Source: Nitrospirota bacterium | GTDB lineage: Bacteria > Nitrospirota > Nitrospiria > Nitrospirales > Nitrospiraceae | Reading direction: 5' to 3' | Assembly (NCBI GenBank): GCA_020028195.1 | Contig: JAHWYE010000090.1 | Coordinates: 1-6,871, forward strand | Length of the DNA: 6,871 nt | Part shown: piece after piece, positions 5,926 through 6,871 of the stretch | Position numbering within the stretch: the stretch's first letter is position 1 | Layout: every line of letters begins with the position of its first letter | The notes under the pieces: model-generated | Told to the model about the DNA's origin: nothing | The model's database searches: none | The model's input: only the letters and a program-made list of their open reading frames with translations | Translations under genes and position numbers: made by a program

Positions 5926-5969
5926 CCCCCCTCGTTCGAGGGGGGCCCTCGTTTGAGGGGGTTGTTGCG
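5896..5969 (-). repeat. Promoter-bearing palindromic repeat, copy B
   Basis: This is the minus-strand counterpart of the element at 2953-3022. On the plus strand CCCCCCTCG (5926-5934) and CGAGGGGGG (5937-5945) form a perfect 9-bp inverted repeat around TT. A second unit follows directly: CCCTC (5946-5950), GTTT, GAGGG (5955-5959). Both units share the core CTCGTTYGAGGG, so the element is a tandem pair of palindromes spaced about 20 bases, roughly two helical turns, and the first touches the -35 box. Confidence 0.65.
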
Positions 5970-6120
5970 CTCTTGGTTCCGGCGTAAAAGCATCCTGGAT
6001 TCATCACTCGTATCACCACATGATGGTGACAGACCTGTGCCGTACAGAGAGCCTGAAGACAGAAAAAGAGCAACCCATCACATGGAGAACTTGAACAGAG
6101 GCTCGCGGTAGAAGCTGTTC
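5970..6120. promoter_or_regulatory. Upstream region of the PilZ gene, with hairpins
   Basis: TCACCA (6013-6018) pairs with TGGTGA (6024-6029) around a 5-base loop. TGAACAG (6092-6098) pairs with CTGTTCA (6115-6121), which would enclose the weak AGAAG ribosome site (about 6110-6114) and the A of the PilZ start codon. A poor promoter match (TTGTTG 5962-5967, TAAAAG 5985-5990) is the only candidate I see. No gene is evident; frames across this part run through the repeat and are judged spurious. Confidence 0.4.
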
Positions 6121-6480
6121 ATGTTTCCTCTGCACAACAAGTGGACCGACTGGAGCGAGGTCACCGGGGAGCAACAACGAGGGGACCGGTTCCCGCTCAT
6201 GCGGCTGGTGCGTTACGAATCCAGTGCGCCGCTTGATCAGCTTGATCAGGAGGCGGTCAGTCATGGCGAAGAAGGCGCCGGCCTCACGGTCAACGTCGGC
6301 AACGGTGGCCTGTGCCTCTTGATCGAGCATGCTCCGCAGGTGCATGAGGTGCTGCGACTGCACATGCCTATGCCGGTGCCCTGGGCCAGGACGCCGACGC
6401 TGGTCGAAGTGCGTTGGGTTCGGCACTTGCCCTTCGGGTGGGACGGGCTTTACGCAGTCGGGATGAAATTCGTGCTGTGA
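6121..6480 (+). CDS. PilZ-domain protein, probable cyclic-di-GMP receptor
   Basis: The 119-residue product is the size of a single PilZ domain. The basic N-terminal motif is present as R20-G-D-R23, with further Arg at 28 and 31, and is followed by beta-strand RLVRYESS. The second motif, usually (D/N)xSxxG, appears as N58-V-G-N-G-G63 in LTVNVGNGGLCLL, with Gly where Ser is usual. The C-terminal strands VEVRWVRHLPFG and LYAVGMKFVL match the typical ending with GxxF. PilZ domains bind cyclic-di-GMP and alter motility, polysaccharide or other outputs. With the altered motifs, binding is likely but not certain. ATG 6121 is the only good start, since an in-frame TAG lies at 6109-6111; its ribosome site is weak and may be masked by a hairpin. 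The stop overlaps or abuts the next frame. Confidence 0.82.
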   Translation: MFPLHNKWTDWSEVTGEQQRGDRFPLMRLVRYESSAPLDQLDQEAVSHGEEGAGLTVNVGNGGLCLLIEHAPQVHEVLRLHMPMPVPWARTPTLVEVRWVRHLPFGWDGLYAVGMKFVL

Positions 6481-6497
6481 GGGTGATTGCCTTGCTG

Positions 6498-6871
6498 GTG
6501 AGCATTCGATTTCTTGAGCTGAGTTTCAAGTGCCGAGTGGTATTTCTGATGCTCTTCCTTGGGCCAGGGGTGTTCCCTGCTGCCCAACCGGTCTGGGCGA
6601 TCATGTACCAGTGTGTGGATTCCTCGGGCAGAAGCATTTTCACCGACAGCCCGCCGCAGGCGGGCCAGTGCACGGTCGTCCACCAGGGGAGCCCTTCGGC
6701 ACCTATATCTTCTGTTCAGACTTCGCCGTCACCAGTGGGTCCCCGCGAGCAGGCTGAGGCCGTGGCTGCCGATGCGGCGACGGAGACGCCCGCGGACATC
6801 ACTGTGCCGGTCTTCCGCGTGGGCCATTCGCTGGTCGTGCAGGCCAGGCTCAACGGGTCGCGCGACGCGAA
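6498..6871 (+). CDS. Exported DUF4124 protein, probable retropepsin-like aspartic protease, N-terminal part
   Basis: The frame is open to the right edge, so the C-terminus is missing. It opens with a signal peptide: basic SIRFLELSFKCR, hydrophobic VVFLMLFLGPGVF, and a likely cut after PVWA, just before IMYQC. Next is a DUF4124-type segment, MYQCVDSSGRSIFTDSPPQ, with two Cys (CVDSS and GQC), then a low-complexity Ser/Pro/Ala linker. A strand, TVPVFRVGHSLVVQARLNG, comes last. In many exported DUF4124 proteins such a strand precedes the DTGA catalytic motif of a clan AA aspartic protease, which would lie just past the window; this is an inference. The start is uncertain: GTG 6498 fits the signal peptide, TTG 6492 is best spaced from GAGGG (6479-6483), and GTG 6477 overlaps the PilZ stop by 4 bases. 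Co-transcription with the PilZ gene is likely. Confidence 0.72.
   Translation, partial: MSIRFLELSFKCRVVFLMLFLGPGVFPAAQPVWAIMYQCVDSSGRSIFTDSPPQAGQCTVVHQGSPSAPISSVQTSPSPVGPREQAEAVAADAATETPADITVPVFRVGHSLVVQARLNGSRDA

Noticed and set aside
5816..6111. Frames of 85 (minus) and 81 (plus) codons between the response regulator and PilZ genes
   Set aside because: Both read through the palindromic repeat. The plus frame has a passable AAGGGG site before ATG 5866, but the product looks non-natural and overlaps the predicted promoter.

Overview
The window (6,871 bp, GC-rich) reads as ordinary chromosome of a free-living Gram-negative bacterium. The mix of families (a soluble GSDH-type sugar dehydrogenase, YjbQ, an HD-domain protein, a stand-alone receiver, a GAF histidine kinase, a LuxR-type regulator, a PilZ protein and a DUF4124 protein) and the protein style suggest Nitrospira or a relative (Nitrospirota). 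That placement is an inference from style, not proof. There are no tRNA or rRNA genes, no CRISPR array and no transposase.

Layout. (1) Bases 2-241 hold the 3' end of a PQQ-type sugar dehydrogenase gene, followed by about 320 bases without a gene. (2) A minus-strand pair, HD-domain protein then YjbQ (1918 down to 561), overlaps by 4 bp and has a credible sigma70-type promoter at 1944-1973. (3) Diverging from it is a small exported protein (2047-2694) with a beta-sandwich-like body and a Pro-rich tail, followed by repeated GAGGGT/ACCCTC inverted repeats. (4) A signalling cluster follows. A LuxR/GerE-type regulator (3118-3804, plus strand) converges on a minus-strand pair, a single-domain response regulator (5702-5295) and a soluble GAF histidine kinase (5186-3849). 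(5) Further right are a PilZ-domain protein (6121-6480) and the 5' part of an exported DUF4124 protein, probably a retropepsin-like aspartic protease (from about 6498, cut by the window end).

The most notable structure is a roughly 70-bp element present twice. One copy lies upstream of the LuxR-type gene (2953-3022, plus) and one upstream of the response regulator gene (5969-5896, minus). Each copy has G/C-run inverted repeats abutting TTGACT, then 17 or 18 bases, then TAGGCT. It therefore looks like a promoter with palindromic sites just upstream of the -35 box, placed so that each copy fires toward a regulator gene. This suggests the LuxR-type gene and the receiver/kinase pair are co-regulated, or that a dispersed repeat has supplied both promoters. 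I found no convincing new multi-gene system beyond this.
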